DNA of 35,675 bases from positions 1 through 35,675 of the forward strand of contig JACQOF010000022.1 of assembly GCA_016202645.1 (NCBI GenBank), given 5' to 3'. The notes beneath the pieces were generated by a model. That model was not told the DNA's origin. It did not search any database and saw only the letters and a list, made by a program, of their open reading frames with translations. This document shows positions 1-7,804 of the stretch, in pieces. Source of the stretch: a bacterium. GTDB taxonomy: Bacteria; Lindowbacteria; 2-12-FULL-62-27. Made by a program: the position numbers and the translations under genes. Positions within the stretch are counted from its first letter, which is position 1. Each line of letters begins with the position of its first letter.

Positions 1-151
1 GCCATTCACAAGCCGTGCAGTGGGCGCGGCACACGGTCATTCCCTTAGTTTGTTAGTTTCGTCCAAAATGACAGATTGACGGAATGACCCCTGACCTATC
101 AGAACTGTTATAAAAGTATTGACTAATTTAACAAACACGTTACAATTGGCT
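1..151. other. Window start, no gene recognised
   Basis: No complete gene is visible here. An AT-richer stretch at about 60-150 precedes the first gene. It contains TTGACG at 76-81 and TATAAA at 109-114, but 27 bases separate them, so I do not call a promoter. Confidence 0.4.
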
Positions 152-1282
152 ATGGAAATAAAACGGCTCGTTGAGGATCGGATCCGGCGGGATTTGGACA
201 AGAAATACGTGTTTTTATCCGGGCCGCGGCAGGTCGGCAAGTCGACCGTGGCGAAACATCTGGCGCGCCGGTTCAAATCGTCCCAAGTGTTCAACTGGGA
301 TGACCTGCGACAGCAGCGAATGATCGCCCGCGCGGAATGGGGTCGTGAGGCGGATCTGGTCGTGCTGGACGAGGTGCATAAATACCGGAAGTGGCGGCAG
401 CTGCTCAAGGGGATTTATGACACGGAGGGCGCAAGGCCCAGGATTCTGGTGACGGGTAGCGCGCGGCTGGATGTGTTCCGGCACGGCGGCGATTCCATGG
501 CCGGCCGGTATTTTCCCATGACGCTGATGCCGTTTACGCTGCGGGAACTGGCCCCGAAAAATCCCGGCGAGACTTTGCGGCAACTCCTCCGGTTTGGCGG
601 ATTCCCGGAGCCGTTCTTGAGCCAGTCGGACCGCGCCGCCGCCCGGTGGCGCCTGTCCTATTTCGAGCGGGTTCTCCGGGAGGACGTCCGGGATCTGTCG
701 AGGATGACGGACATTTCGGGGTTGAATCTTCTGATCGAGTCTCTTAGGGAAACGGTCGGCTCAACTGTGAATTACTCGAATCTCGCGGCAGACCTTCACA
801 CGAACGCCATGCAGGTCAAAAGATGGGTCGAGATGCTCGAATCTCTCTATGTCATCTTTCTCGTCCGCCCCTGGCATCAGAATGTCCGAAACGCCATTCG
901 AAAACAGCCGAAAGCGTATTTTTACGATACCGGCTCTGTGGAGGGAAAGGATCCCGAGGCCGCCCGGCTTGAGAATCTCACAGCACTGTCGCTCTGGACG
1001 CGCGTTCAGTATAGCCGGACGATGGAGGGCGAAGACGACGGGCTTCATTATCTGCGGGACAAGCAGGGACACGAGGTCGATTTTTTGCTGACGGATCGAA
1101 GGAAACCGAAACTCCTGATCGAAGTCAAATCCACTCGGACAAAAATCGGCCGCGGCCTCAACTATTTCCGCGAAAGGCTGTCCGTCCCGGCCGTCCAGAC
1201 CGTCCTGAATCTAACCCAGCCGCAGTCCGTCCGGGGCATCCGCATCCTCCCAGCCGCAACCTTTCTGGCACAAATCCCATAA
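152..1282 (+). CDS. AAA-type ATPase with DUF4143 domain
   Basis: P-loop ATPase of the AAA_14/DUF4143 family, about 376 aa. The sequence shows a Walker A motif (GPRQVGKST) near residue 25-33, a Walker B-like LVVLDEVHKY segment near residue 70 and a VTGSAR sensor-like segment near residue 100. The C-terminal third has a VDFLL...LIEVKST pattern, typical of the DUF4143/PD-(D/E)XK-like tail of these proteins. The family is common and mostly uncharacterised; some members sit near toxin or mobile genes, but no such neighbour is visible here. I chose the ATG at 152; a TTG at 119 would add 11 residues, and neither has a clear Shine-Dalgarno. It stands alone, 208 bases before the next gene. The family call is secure and the cellular role unknown. 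Confidence 0.88.
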   Translation: MEIKRLVEDRIRRDLDKKYVFLSGPRQVGKSTVAKHLARRFKSSQVFNWDDLRQQRMIARAEWGREADLVVLDEVHKYRKWRQLLKGIYDTEGARPRILVTGSARLDVFRHGGDSMAGRYFPMTLMPFTLRELAPKNPGETLRQLLRFGGFPEPFLSQSDRAAARWRLSYFERVLREDVRDLSRMTDISGLNLLIESLRETVGSTVNYSNLAADLHTNAMQVKRWVEMLESLYVIFLVRPWHQNVRNAIRKQPKAYFYDTGSVEGKDPEAARLENLTALSLWTRVQYSRTMEGEDDGLHYLRDKQGHEVDFLLTDRRKPKLLIEVKSTRTKIGRGLNYFRERLSVPAVQTVLNLTQPQSVRGIRILPAATFLAQIP

Positions 1283-1490
1283 CCCGGCGGAACTGATCGC
1301 CGACGGGGATGGTTTAGTCAGCACGCAGCCGACCCTTAAAGGGCGGCTACGGGGTTGCCGTTGCGCTCGGAGACAATCCCGAGCAGATCGGCCAGCAGAC
1401 GTGGAGCGAGCGTCCGAAACCAGGGGATGCGAGATGGGTCGACGGCGGCATGGGTCAGTTGTATACTGTTCAATCAAAGGAGAAACACGC
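1283..1490. other. Intergenic region before the pirin gene
   Basis: This 208-base spacer shows no convincing gene. It holds the candidate promoter for the pirin-led gene set near its right end and a Shine-Dalgarno (AAAGGAGA) at about 1476-1483. Confidence 0.5.
1439..1467 (+). promoter_or_regulatory. Candidate sigma70-type promoter for the pirin gene
   Basis: TCGACG at 1439-1444 (4/6 to TTGACA) is followed by a 17-base spacer and TATACT at 1462-1467 (5/6 to TATAAT). A start near 1474 would give a short leader carrying the AAAGGAGA Shine-Dalgarno. The -35 match is weak, so this is a candidate from sequence only. Confidence 0.35.
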
Positions 1491-2189
1491 ATGATACGAA
1501 TCAGGCCGGGCAAAGACCGGGGCCAAACGAAGATCGGGTGGCTGGACGCGCGCCACACATTTTCGTTCGGCCGCTACTACGACGAGGATCACATGGGGTT
1601 TCGAAATCTTCGAGTGATCAACCAGGACCGGGTTTCGGGCGGCGGGGGATTTCCGATGCATGGACATTCCGACATGGAAATCATCACCTATGTTTTGGAG
1701 GGGGAACTTGCGCACAAGGACAGCCTCGGGCACGAGTCTGTTTTGAAACCGGGCGGAGTCCAGGTCATCACGGCGGGAACGGGTGTGACCCATAGCGAAT
1801 TCAACCCCTCCGCCGCCGGCACACTGCATCTTCTCCAGATGTGGGTCGAGCCGGATGCATCCGGCCTCCCGCCGGCGTATGCGGAAAAAACATTCCACGT
1901 CGACCGGGAACGCGGGCGGTGGCATCTCATCGCTTCGAGGGATGGCCGCGCCGGCTCGCTTCTCATCCATCAGGATGTTTCACTATCCGCTGCGAAAATG
2001 GATCCGGGCCAGTCTGTCGATTACAGTCTCGATCCGGATCGACACGTCTGGATTCATCTCGCGTCAGGCGAAGCGACGCTGAACGGCCGGAACCTGTCGG
2101 CCGGCGACGGCGTCGCGGTCAGTCAGGAATCCGTATTGCGTATCGAGGCCGAATCGACGGTCGATCTGGTCCTTTTTGATCTGGGCTGA
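1491..2189 (+). CDS. Pirin family protein (cupin)
   Basis: A bicupin of the pirin/YhhW family, 232 aa, close to the usual 230-290. The N-terminal cupin has the metal-site pattern FPMHGHSDMEIITYVLEGEL (two His, one Glu) near residues 54-73, with a further His in GTGVTHSEFN near residue 105. Family members bind iron or another divalent metal; some are quercetin dioxygenases and others are transcriptional co-regulators, so the substrate cannot be stated. The start is the ATG at 1491, preceded by AAAGGAGA; the reading frame is open further upstream without homology. It heads a run of small + strand genes with gaps of 9-51 bases that may be co-transcribed and look like oxidative-stress or redox housekeeping functions. 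Confidence 0.9.
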   Translation: MIRIRPGKDRGQTKIGWLDARHTFSFGRYYDEDHMGFRNLRVINQDRVSGGGGFPMHGHSDMEIITYVLEGELAHKDSLGHESVLKPGGVQVITAGTGVTHSEFNPSAAGTLHLLQMWVEPDASGLPPAYAEKTFHVDRERGRWHLIASRDGRAGSLLIHQDVSLSAAKMDPGQSVDYSLDPDRHVWIHLASGEATLNGRNLSAGDGVAVSQESVLRIEAESTVDLVLFDLG

Positions 2190-2240
2190 TGTTCGCCCGG
2201 GTGTGTCGAGATAGTCGAAATTAAAGGAGGGATTACCCCA

Positions 2241-2639
2241 ATGAGCGTGGCAATACCATCGGAGTTTCTGGATTTGTTCGGCAAGAAAGCGTTCGCGCAA
2301 CTGGCCACAATCATGCCGGACGGCCAGCCGCAGGTCACGCCGGTCTGGTGCGATTTTGACGGCACGCACATTCGGATCGGTTCGGCGCGAGGACGCGTCA
2401 AGGATCAGAACATGCGGCGGGACCCGCGCGTGACGGTGACGCTGCAAGACCCGGACAACCCGTACCGGTATCTCGAAGTGCGCGGAAAAGTCGTCGAGAT
2501 TCAGGAGAAGGGCGCCGGTGATCACATCGATCTTCTCACGAAGAAGTATCTCGGCCTCGACAAATTCCCGTACAACCGCCCGGGCGAGGTCCGGGTGATG
2601 TACAAAATCCAGCCCGTGCACTGTTCCGGGATCAAGTGA
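2241..2639 (+). CDS. PPOX-class (F420/FMN-dependent) oxidoreductase
   Basis: Small split-barrel flavoprotein of the pyridoxamine-5'-phosphate-oxidase-like superfamily, 132 aa, the usual length for the TIGR03618-type group. Visible hallmarks are AQLATIMPDGQPQVTPVWCDFDG in the first barrel strands (residues about 18-40), the basic GSARGRVKDQNMRRDPRVTVT cofactor-binding stretch and the terminal EVRVMYKIQP strand. These enzymes bind FMN, F420 or heme-like ligands and reduce small molecules; which cofactor applies here is not readable. A very good Shine-Dalgarno (AAAGGAGGG, 2223-2231) precedes the ATG. It lies 51 bases after the pirin gene and 23 before DoxX, consistent with one transcript. Confidence 0.9.
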   Translation: MSVAIPSEFLDLFGKKAFAQLATIMPDGQPQVTPVWCDFDGTHIRIGSARGRVKDQNMRRDPRVTVTLQDPDNPYRYLEVRGKVVEIQEKGAGDHIDLLTKKYLGLDKFPYNRPGEVRVMYKIQPVHCSGIK

Positions 2640-2662
2640 GCGGCTGAAAGGACGGCATTGTC

Positions 2663-3070
2663 ATGAACATGAATCGGGCAAGGGAAATCGCGTTTTTTCT
2701 GCTGCGGGTCGTATCGGGCCTTCTGTTTCTTCAGGCCGGGGGCATGAAGATATTCGATTGGTTCGGCGGCGTTCCGGCCCAGTTCGGCGGCCACCCAACG
2801 TTCCTGTCGCAGATATGGATTGGAGGCGTGCTTGAGTTCTATGGCGGCGCGGCGATCCTGCTGGGGCTCTGGACCATGCCGGTCGCCTTCATTCTCTCGG
2901 GCGAGATGGCGGTCGCCTACTTCCAGTTCCACCAGCCGCAGGGATTCTGGCCAATCCAGAACCACGGCGAGTCAGCCGTATTTCTTTGCTTCATCTTCCT
3001 GTTTTTCGCGGCCCACGGAGCCGGCGAGTGGAGTGTTGATGCCGTGCTTCGGAGAAAACGCGGGAAATGA
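2663..3070 (+). CDS. DoxX family membrane protein
   Basis: A 135-aa integral membrane protein of the DoxX/DoxD family with four predicted hydrophobic segments. Diagnostic features are the LLRVVSGLLFLQAGGMKIFDWF opening and a GGVLEFYGGAAILLGL second segment followed by a membrane segment and AYFQFH. DoxX proteins sit in the cytoplasmic membrane and are linked to thiosulfate:quinone reduction in archaea and to redox and thiol homeostasis in bacteria; the substrate here is unknown. The start ATG at 2663 is followed by a second Met two codons on. It is spaced 23 bases from the PPOX gene and 9 bases from the SRPBCC gene. Confidence 0.88.
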   Translation: MNMNRAREIAFFLLRVVSGLLFLQAGGMKIFDWFGGVPAQFGGHPTFLSQIWIGGVLEFYGGAAILLGLWTMPVAFILSGEMAVAYFQFHQPQGFWPIQNHGESAVFLCFIFLFFAAHGAGEWSVDAVLRRKRGK

Positions 3071-3079
3071 GGCAATTCC

Positions 3080-3478
3080 ATGGGCGATGTTCAACACGTC
3101 AGTATCTACATCGATCGTCGACCGGATGACGTTTACGAGTTTGCCGCTGATCTCCGGAACCTGCCGCGGTGGGCGGCGGGGCTGGCGCGGTCGGAACTCC
3201 GAAAGGAAGGCGACGAGTGGGTCGCCGATGCCCCCTTTGGAAAAGTCTGGATCAGATTCGCCGAAAAGAATCGGTTTGGGGTGCTGGACCATGACGTCAG
3301 GCTCGAGTCGGGCGTGACGATCCACAATCCCATGCGAGTGGCGCCCAACGGTGAGGGCAGCGAGTTCATCTTCACGTTGATTCGCCAGCCCGGCATGTCC
3401 GATGAGAAATTCGCCGAGGATCGAGCGGCGGTTGAGAAGGACTTGAGAATGTTGAAAATCCTTCTGGAACGAAAGTAG
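3080..3478 (+). CDS. SRPBCC (polyketide cyclase/START-like) protein
   Basis: A 132-aa helix-grip-fold protein. It has the characteristic start of the superfamily, V(S)IYIDRRPDDVYEFAADLRNLPRWA, where a strand, a short helix and a Trp line the ligand pocket. A long C-terminal helix follows (DEKFAEDRAAVEKDLRMLKILL). The family binds hydrophobic ligands or acts as cyclases or co-chaperones; no specific ligand can be inferred. It starts 9 bases after the DoxX stop and is probably co-transcribed with the pirin, PPOX and DoxX genes. A 62-base gap follows, so the set may end here. Confidence 0.8.
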   Translation: MGDVQHVSIYIDRRPDDVYEFAADLRNLPRWAAGLARSELRKEGDEWVADAPFGKVWIRFAEKNRFGVLDHDVRLESGVTIHNPMRVAPNGEGSEFIFTLIRQPGMSDEKFAEDRAAVEKDLRMLKILLERK

Positions 3479-3540
3479 TCTTGTATTTGCTATAAGAAAA
3501 CAATCAGGCGGGAAATGACAGCCAATTGATGGGAGCGCAC

Positions 3541-4692
3541 ATGAAGCGTGTGAAACACAATTCCGCATTCCGCGTCCGGCTCTGGGTCGGGACGCGCAAG
3601 GGGCTCTGGACGTTGACGTCCGACTTGGCGAGAAAAAAATGGACGATCGCCGGGCCGGAATTTCTTGGGCAGACCATCTATCATGCCTTCCCCGATCCGC
3701 GCCGGCCGAATATAGTTGTAGCCGCGGCTAAAACGGGACATCTCGGCCCGACCGTGTTTCGCTCGGTCGATGGCGGAAAGACCTGGAAAGAGGCGAAGGC
3801 ACCGCCGAAGTTTACGCCCCATCCCAAAACCGGCGAACGCGCGCTGGAGCATGTCTTCTGGCTCACGGCGGGACACGCGTCGGAACCCGGGGTGTGGTAC
3901 GCCGGGACTGCACCGCACGGAATATTCCGGTCCGAGGACAACGGCGATACGTGGGCGTCCGTCACCGGATTCAACGACAATCCGATGTGGCCGAGATGGA
4001 GCCACCAGGGAGCGGGCGCTAATCCTCCGGACTTGCCGAACACCCATTCCATCCGCATCGATCCGCGCGATCCGAACCATGTGTATGCCGCATTCTCCGC
4101 GGGCGGCGTTCATGAATCATTGGACCGCGGCAAATCTTGGCGGCCGCTTAATCAGGGCGTCGCCACTGTCTTTCCGGCCGAGAAGGATCCGGAGTTTTTT
4201 GGCAATGATCCGCACTGTTTCGTCGTCCATCCCGCCAATCCCGACCGGCTCTACCAGCAGAACCACTGCGGCATCTATCGTCTCGACCGGCCCGGCGAGA
4301 AGTGGACGCGGATCGGCAACAACATGCCAAAATCGATAGGCGATATAGGATTTCCGATCGTCGTTCATCCTCGCGATCCCGACACCGCCTGGGTCTTCCC
4401 GATGGACGGCACGGAGGTTTGGCCGAGGACGAGTCCCGGCGGAAAGCCCGCCGTCTACGGGACGCGCGACGCCGGCGAATCCTGGAAACGTCTCGACTCC
4501 GGATTTCCCCGCTCGCAAAGTTTTCTCACGGTGAAACGCCAGTCGATGGGCGCGGACAATGCCGATCCGGTTGGCGTGTATCTTGGCACGACGTCGGGCG
4601 ACATCTGGGCGAGCCGCGATGAAGGGGCGCGATGGCAGAGAATCGCGCAGTCTTTGCCGTCGATCACATCTGTCGTCGCGTTCCGCGCTTGA
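3541..4692 (+). CDS. BNR/Asp-box beta-propeller protein (sialidase-fold)
   Basis: A 383-aa beta-propeller protein with five Asp-box motifs (S-x-D-x-G-x-x-W): SVDGGKTW, SEDNGDTW, SLDRGKSW, TRDAGESW and SRDEGARW, spaced along the chain as expected for propeller blades. Between them are repeated IDPRDPNHVYAA or VHPRDPDTAWVF blade strands. Such proteins are annotated as exo-alpha-sialidase-like or YVTN/BNR repeat proteins, but no sialidase arginine triad can be asserted. No signal peptide is visible, so it appears cytoplasmic. I chose the ATG at 3541 (MKRVKHNS), which has GGGAG six bases upstream; an ATG at 3526 or 3529 is possible. It overlaps the start of the MoaD-like gene, a coupling that suggests a shared function. 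Confidence 0.85.
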   Translation: MKRVKHNSAFRVRLWVGTRKGLWTLTSDLARKKWTIAGPEFLGQTIYHAFPDPRRPNIVVAAAKTGHLGPTVFRSVDGGKTWKEAKAPPKFTPHPKTGERALEHVFWLTAGHASEPGVWYAGTAPHGIFRSEDNGDTWASVTGFNDNPMWPRWSHQGAGANPPDLPNTHSIRIDPRDPNHVYAAFSAGGVHESLDRGKSWRPLNQGVATVFPAEKDPEFFGNDPHCFVVHPANPDRLYQQNHCGIYRLDRPGEKWTRIGNNMPKSIGDIGFPIVVHPRDPDTAWVFPMDGTEVWPRTSPGGKPAVYGTRDAGESWKRLDSGFPRSQSFLTVKRQSMGADNADPVGVYLGTTSGDIWASRDEGARWQRIAQSLPSITSVVAFRA

Positions 4693-4952
4693 AAGTCCGC
4701 ATCCCGAGCGTTCTCTATTCGTACACGAAGGGCATAAGCGAAGTCGAAGGACGCGGCGAGACGGTCGATGATGTCCTTCGCGACCTCGACAGGCGCTATC
4801 CGGGCCTGCGCTTTCGGATCATCGACGAGACGGACAACATCCGCCGGCACATCATGATTTTTATCGATGCCCGCCGTGTCGCATCCCTCGCGGAACGCGT
4901 CGAACCGCCCGCCGAAGTGGTCATCGTCCCCTCCATTTCGGGAGGGAAGTAA
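4689..4952 (+). CDS. MoaD/ThiS-family ubiquitin-like protein
   Basis: A small beta-grasp protein, 87 aa if it starts at the TTG at 4689, which overlaps the preceding stop as TTGA. The pattern of strand KVRIPSVLYSYT, helix GETVDDVLRDLDRRYPGL, strand HIMIFIDARR and a terminal EVVIVPSISGGK matches MoaD/ThiS sulfur carriers. Those normally end in Gly-Gly; here one Lys follows, as in many MoaD-like relatives of unknown role. An ATG at 4632 with AAGGGG upstream would give 106 aa, but the extra 19 residues lie before the first family strand. No molybdopterin or thiamine genes are nearby, so a role in those pathways is unsupported; the partner is probably the BNR protein. Confidence 0.8.
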   Translation: MKVRIPSVLYSYTKGISEVEGRGETVDDVLRDLDRRYPGLRFRIIDETDNIRRHIMIFIDARRVASLAERVEPPAEVVIVPSISGGK

Positions 4953-5059
4953 CTTACACAGAACTGTAACCTTCAGCTCGGCCCATTGACAGGGTTGCCA
5001 GGCGAAAGGCAGGCTCGGAGGGTTTCCACAATCACATTCTCAAAGGAGGAAGTACCGGT

Positions 5060-5842
5060 ATGAATATTCGATCCGTTTTGATGGGAGTCAGCTTGGCGGG
5101 GCTTCTGGCGGCCGGCATTGGGTGCGGCGGCGGGGCTTCGGAGGATGAGGATATGATGCGGACTGCGGCGCCGGCGGCCGCGAAGAAGGCGATTGACGCG
5201 GCGACGGCCGGGAGCGTTTCCGGCAAGATCATGTTCAGCGGGACCGCGCCGAAGATGGGCAAGATCGACATGGCGGCCGAGGCGACGTGCGCGGCCAAGC
5301 ACGCGGCCGCGATCCGGGACGAGTCCGTGCTCGTGAACGACAACGGCACCCTGAGAAACGTCGTGGTGCGGGTGAAGTCGGGTCTTGAGGAATACGCCTA
5401 TCCGGCGATGTCCGGCGAGCCGATGCTGGACCAGAGCGGCTGTGTGTACGAGCCGCACGTCCTGATCATGACCCCGGGCAATCTCAAGATCAAAAGTAGT
5501 GACAATGTCCTTCACAACGTTCATTCCGAATCCAAGATCAACAAGTCCTTCAACCGGGCCCAGCCGACGCCCTCGACGATCGAGGCGAGCCTGACCAAGC
5601 CCGAGATGGTGTCCTTCAAGTGCGACGTCCACCCCTGGATGCGCGCCTACGCGGTGGTGGTCGAAAACGGCGCCGCCGCCGTCACCGGGACCGACGGAGC
5701 CTTCAACATCGGAAGTCTTCCGCCCGGGACCTACGTGATCGAGGCCTGGCATGAGAAGTACGGTTCCAAGGAAATGACCGTGACCGTCGAGTCCGGCAAA
5801 GCCGCGGAGGCGAACTTCACCTTCAGCCCCGCCGGCGCGTAA
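5060..5842 (+). CDS. Lipoprotein with cupredoxin-like and regulatory-like domains
   Basis: A 260-aa exported protein. The N-terminus is a lipoprotein-type signal ending at Cys22 (LLAAGIGC; the -3 position is Gly, slightly atypical), then a flexible Ala-rich linker. Residues about 50-200 look like a cupredoxin-type beta-sandwich with candidate copper ligands His152/His155, Cys188, His191 and Met194 (CDVHPWM). Residues 203-256 resemble a carboxypeptidase-regulatory-like or CNA-B beta-sandwich (GTDGAFNIGSLPPGTYVIEAWH). It has only one Cys in the metal motif, so it is not a CuA domain; a periplasmic electron carrier or copper-binding protein is my inference. AGGAGG lies at 5044-5049. It overlaps the next gene (TAATG) and leads the oxidase-assembly block. 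Confidence 0.8.
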   Translation: MNIRSVLMGVSLAGLLAAGIGCGGGASEDEDMMRTAAPAAAKKAIDAATAGSVSGKIMFSGTAPKMGKIDMAAEATCAAKHAAAIRDESVLVNDNGTLRNVVVRVKSGLEEYAYPAMSGEPMLDQSGCVYEPHVLIMTPGNLKIKSSDNVLHNVHSESKINKSFNRAQPTPSTIEASLTKPEMVSFKCDVHPWMRAYAVVVENGAAAVTGTDGAFNIGSLPPGTYVIEAWHEKYGSKEMTVTVESGKAAEANFTFSPAGA

Positions 5843-6021
5843 TGCGGGACCCGCACGGATTTTTTCTGACGATCGCCGCCGGTCTGTTCGTCCTTACCTT
5901 CGCGTTCGTGGTGTTTCGCCAGTGGTCCGGCCGACGGCCGACCCGGCCGGAGCTGGTCTGGACGGCGGTGCCGCCGATTCTTCTGGCGGGTCTCGCGGCC
6001 GGATATCGATTTTGGTTTTGA
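5842..6021 (+). CDS. 59-aa two-TM protein resembling COX subunit II hairpin
   Basis: A 59-aa membrane protein with two hydrophobic segments (about residues 6-24 and 37-55) joined by a basic loop RQWSGRRPTR. The second half, RPELVWTAVPPILLAG, matches the conserved E-x-VWT-x-[IV]P start of the second membrane helix of cytochrome c oxidase subunit II. No copper domain follows: the frame stops after the second helix. It overlaps the lipoprotein stop by one base (TAATG), and its own TGA overlaps the TTG of ctaA. It could be a reduced subunit-II-like component, a small oxidase accessory subunit or an assembly factor; the resemblance is by eye. Confidence 0.65.
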   Translation: MRDPHGFFLTIAAGLFVLTFAFVVFRQWSGRRPTRPELVWTAVPPILLAGLAAGYRFWF

Positions 6022-6905
6022 ATCCGCAGCGCTCCGCCGTCTGCACGGCGGGCCTGACGTATTTTTTGCTTCTGGCCGGAGGACTCGTCCACTCGACCGA
6101 TTCCGGTCTGGCCTGTCCGGACTGGCCTCTCTGCTACGGCCAGTTTTTTCCTCCGATGGTCGGCAAAATCCGTTTTGAACATGGCCACCGCCTGATCGCC
6201 GCCATGGTCGGCGTCATGACTCTTCTGACGGCGCGCCTGATCTGGACAGGAGCCAAGCCCGGCCTTCGGTTTCTGGCAGTTGTCGCCGTAGCGACCGTCT
6301 GTTTCCAGAGCATTCTTGGCGGCCTGACGGTGATTTATCGTCTTCCGGATCTGGTTTCGACCGCGCACCTGGCCGTTGGCACCGCTTTTTTTTGCATGCT
6401 GGTTGTTCTGTCGGTGCGGACGGCGGCGGCTGGCTGCGCGATCGAGATTGATGGCAGAATCCGCGCCGCGCTCTTTTCGGCGGCGCTGGTTGTATACCTG
6501 CAGATGATCCTGGGCGCCTTCGTGCGGCACAGCGGCTCGGGACTGGCTTGTCCTGAAGTGCCCCACTGCCTTGCGGCGGACTGGATTCCGCCGCTCTTGA
6601 CCCCGGGCGGGATTCACATGCTCCACCGGTTCGGTTCTATCCTCGCCCTCCTGGCCACGGGCTGGGTCTACTCGCTCTGCCAGAATCATCTCCCGCTTTG
6701 GAAATGGTCGACGGCGGCTTTCGGCCTGACGATCGCGCAGATGTTCATCGGATTTTTCAGCGTGTGGACGAATCTTTCTCTGTGGTCCGTCATGGCGCAC
6801 CTCGGCGTGGCCCAGCTCATTTTGATGTGTCTGGTGATTCTCCTGGCCAAAACGTCGTCGCGGTCCCGCGCCACGGCAGGGGTTCCGTCGATGGTGGAGG
6901 CGTAG
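6018..6905 (+). CDS. ctaA: Heme A synthase (CtaA/COX15)
   Basis: Integral membrane heme A synthase, about 295 aa, which oxidises the heme O methyl group to give heme A for aa3-type oxidases. Eight hydrophobic segments form two halves. Each half has an extracytoplasmic Cys pair (CPDWPLC at 33-39 and CPEVPHC at 178-184) and conserved heme-ligand His residues (EHGHR at 54-58, TAHL near 117, HMLHR at 200-204 and AHLG near the C-terminus). The start is the TTG at 6018, overlapping the preceding TGA as TTGA, which gives the family's length; an upstream in-frame extension has no homology. ctaB begins two bases after the stop. Confidence 0.95.
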   Translation: MNPQRSAVCTAGLTYFLLLAGGLVHSTDSGLACPDWPLCYGQFFPPMVGKIRFEHGHRLIAAMVGVMTLLTARLIWTGAKPGLRFLAVVAVATVCFQSILGGLTVIYRLPDLVSTAHLAVGTAFFCMLVVLSVRTAAAGCAIEIDGRIRAALFSAALVVYLQMILGAFVRHSGSGLACPEVPHCLAADWIPPLLTPGGIHMLHRFGSILALLATGWVYSLCQNHLPLWKWSTAAFGLTIAQMFIGFFSVWTNLSLWSVMAHLGVAQLILMCLVILLAKTSSRSRATAGVPSMVEA

Positions 6906-6907
6906 GG

Positions 6908-7798
6908 ATGCGCGCGGAAACGGCGTATTCGGGATTCTGGAGCTTTCAGCGAATCCGGGATTTTGTTTCCTTGACCAAACCCCGGATCATGCTCCTCGTC
7001 ATTCTGACGGTCCTCGGGTCCATGTCCGTGGCGTCCGGCGCCGAACGTTTGGCGGCCGCCGCGGTCATCTGGACTTTATCGGGAGTGGCTCTGGCGGTCG
7101 GCGCGGGCGGCGCGCTGAACCATTTCATCGAGCGCGACGCCGACCGGAAAATGGCGCGGACTGCGGACCGGCCTGTGGCGAGCGGGCGGATCCGTCCGCC
7201 GGAGGCGCTGGTCTTCGGGACGGCGCTTTGGATCGCTTCCTATTTTGTTCTCTACTTCCACGCCAATCCCCCGACCGCGTTTCTGACGATGCTGGCTTTC
7301 GGCAGTTACGTGGGCCTCTATACGCCCCTCAAGCGCAGAAGTTCCATATGCACGCTGATCGGCGCCGTGCCGGGAGCGCTTCCGGCGCTGATCGGCTGGA
7401 CGGCGGTGCGGGGCCATGTGGAGATGACGGGCCTGGTGTTGTTTCTCCTGATGTTTTTCTGGCAGATCCCACACTTTTTGTCCCTGGCGCTTCTAACTCG
7501 GAAAGATTACGCCGCCGCCGGCATGCCGATGCTTCCGGTCGAAGCGGGCGTGCCTGCGACTCTGGGACAGATCCTCCTCTACACAGCGGCGCTGATTCCG
7601 GTGTCGCTCCTGCCCTACACGCTCTTCGGGTCCGGCCGCGTGTATTTGTACACGGCGGTCTGCGCCGGCGCCGTCTTTTTTTATCTGGCGGTTTTGCTCG
7701 ACCGGAAAGACGCCGCGCCCAAGTGGTGCGGCCGGTTTTTCGCCTATTCGATCGTCTATATCACCGTCTTGTTCGGCGTCCTGGTTTTCGATTCGTAG
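6908..7798 (+). CDS. ctaB: Protoheme IX farnesyltransferase (heme O synthase)
   Basis: UbiA-superfamily membrane prenyltransferase, 296 aa, that attaches farnesyl to heme B to make heme O, the substrate of CtaA. The diagnostic diphosphate-binding motif is N71-H-F-I-E-R-D-A-D followed by RKMARTADRP, and the second aspartate-containing loop is near LLTRKDYAAAGMPMLP (about 197-212). Roughly nine hydrophobic segments are present, including the conserved FFWQIPHFLSLAL. The ATG at 6908 is preceded by a GTAGGG sequence and lies two bases after the ctaA stop. It is co-transcribed with ctaA and DUF420. Finding both heme A genes but no catalytic subunit implies the oxidase itself is encoded elsewhere. 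Confidence 0.96.
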   Translation: MRAETAYSGFWSFQRIRDFVSLTKPRIMLLVILTVLGSMSVASGAERLAAAAVIWTLSGVALAVGAGGALNHFIERDADRKMARTADRPVASGRIRPPEALVFGTALWIASYFVLYFHANPPTAFLTMLAFGSYVGLYTPLKRRSSICTLIGAVPGALPALIGWTAVRGHVEMTGLVLFLLMFFWQIPHFLSLALLTRKDYAAAGMPMLPVEAGVPATLGQILLYTAALIPVSLLPYTLFGSGRVYLYTAVCAGAVFFYLAVLLDRKDAAPKWCGRFFAYSIVYITVLFGVLVFDS

Positions 7799-7804
7799 CC
7801 GCCC

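Noticed and set aside
152-1282. Defence-island ATPase
   Set aside because: DUF4143 ATPases can accompany mobile or toxin genes, but no nuclease, methylase, toxin or integrase is nearby.
4986-5016. Promoter for the lipoprotein gene from a perfect TTGACA
   Set aside because: The -35 hexamer is perfect, but the region at the proper spacing (about 5009-5014) is G+C-rich with no -10-like sequence.
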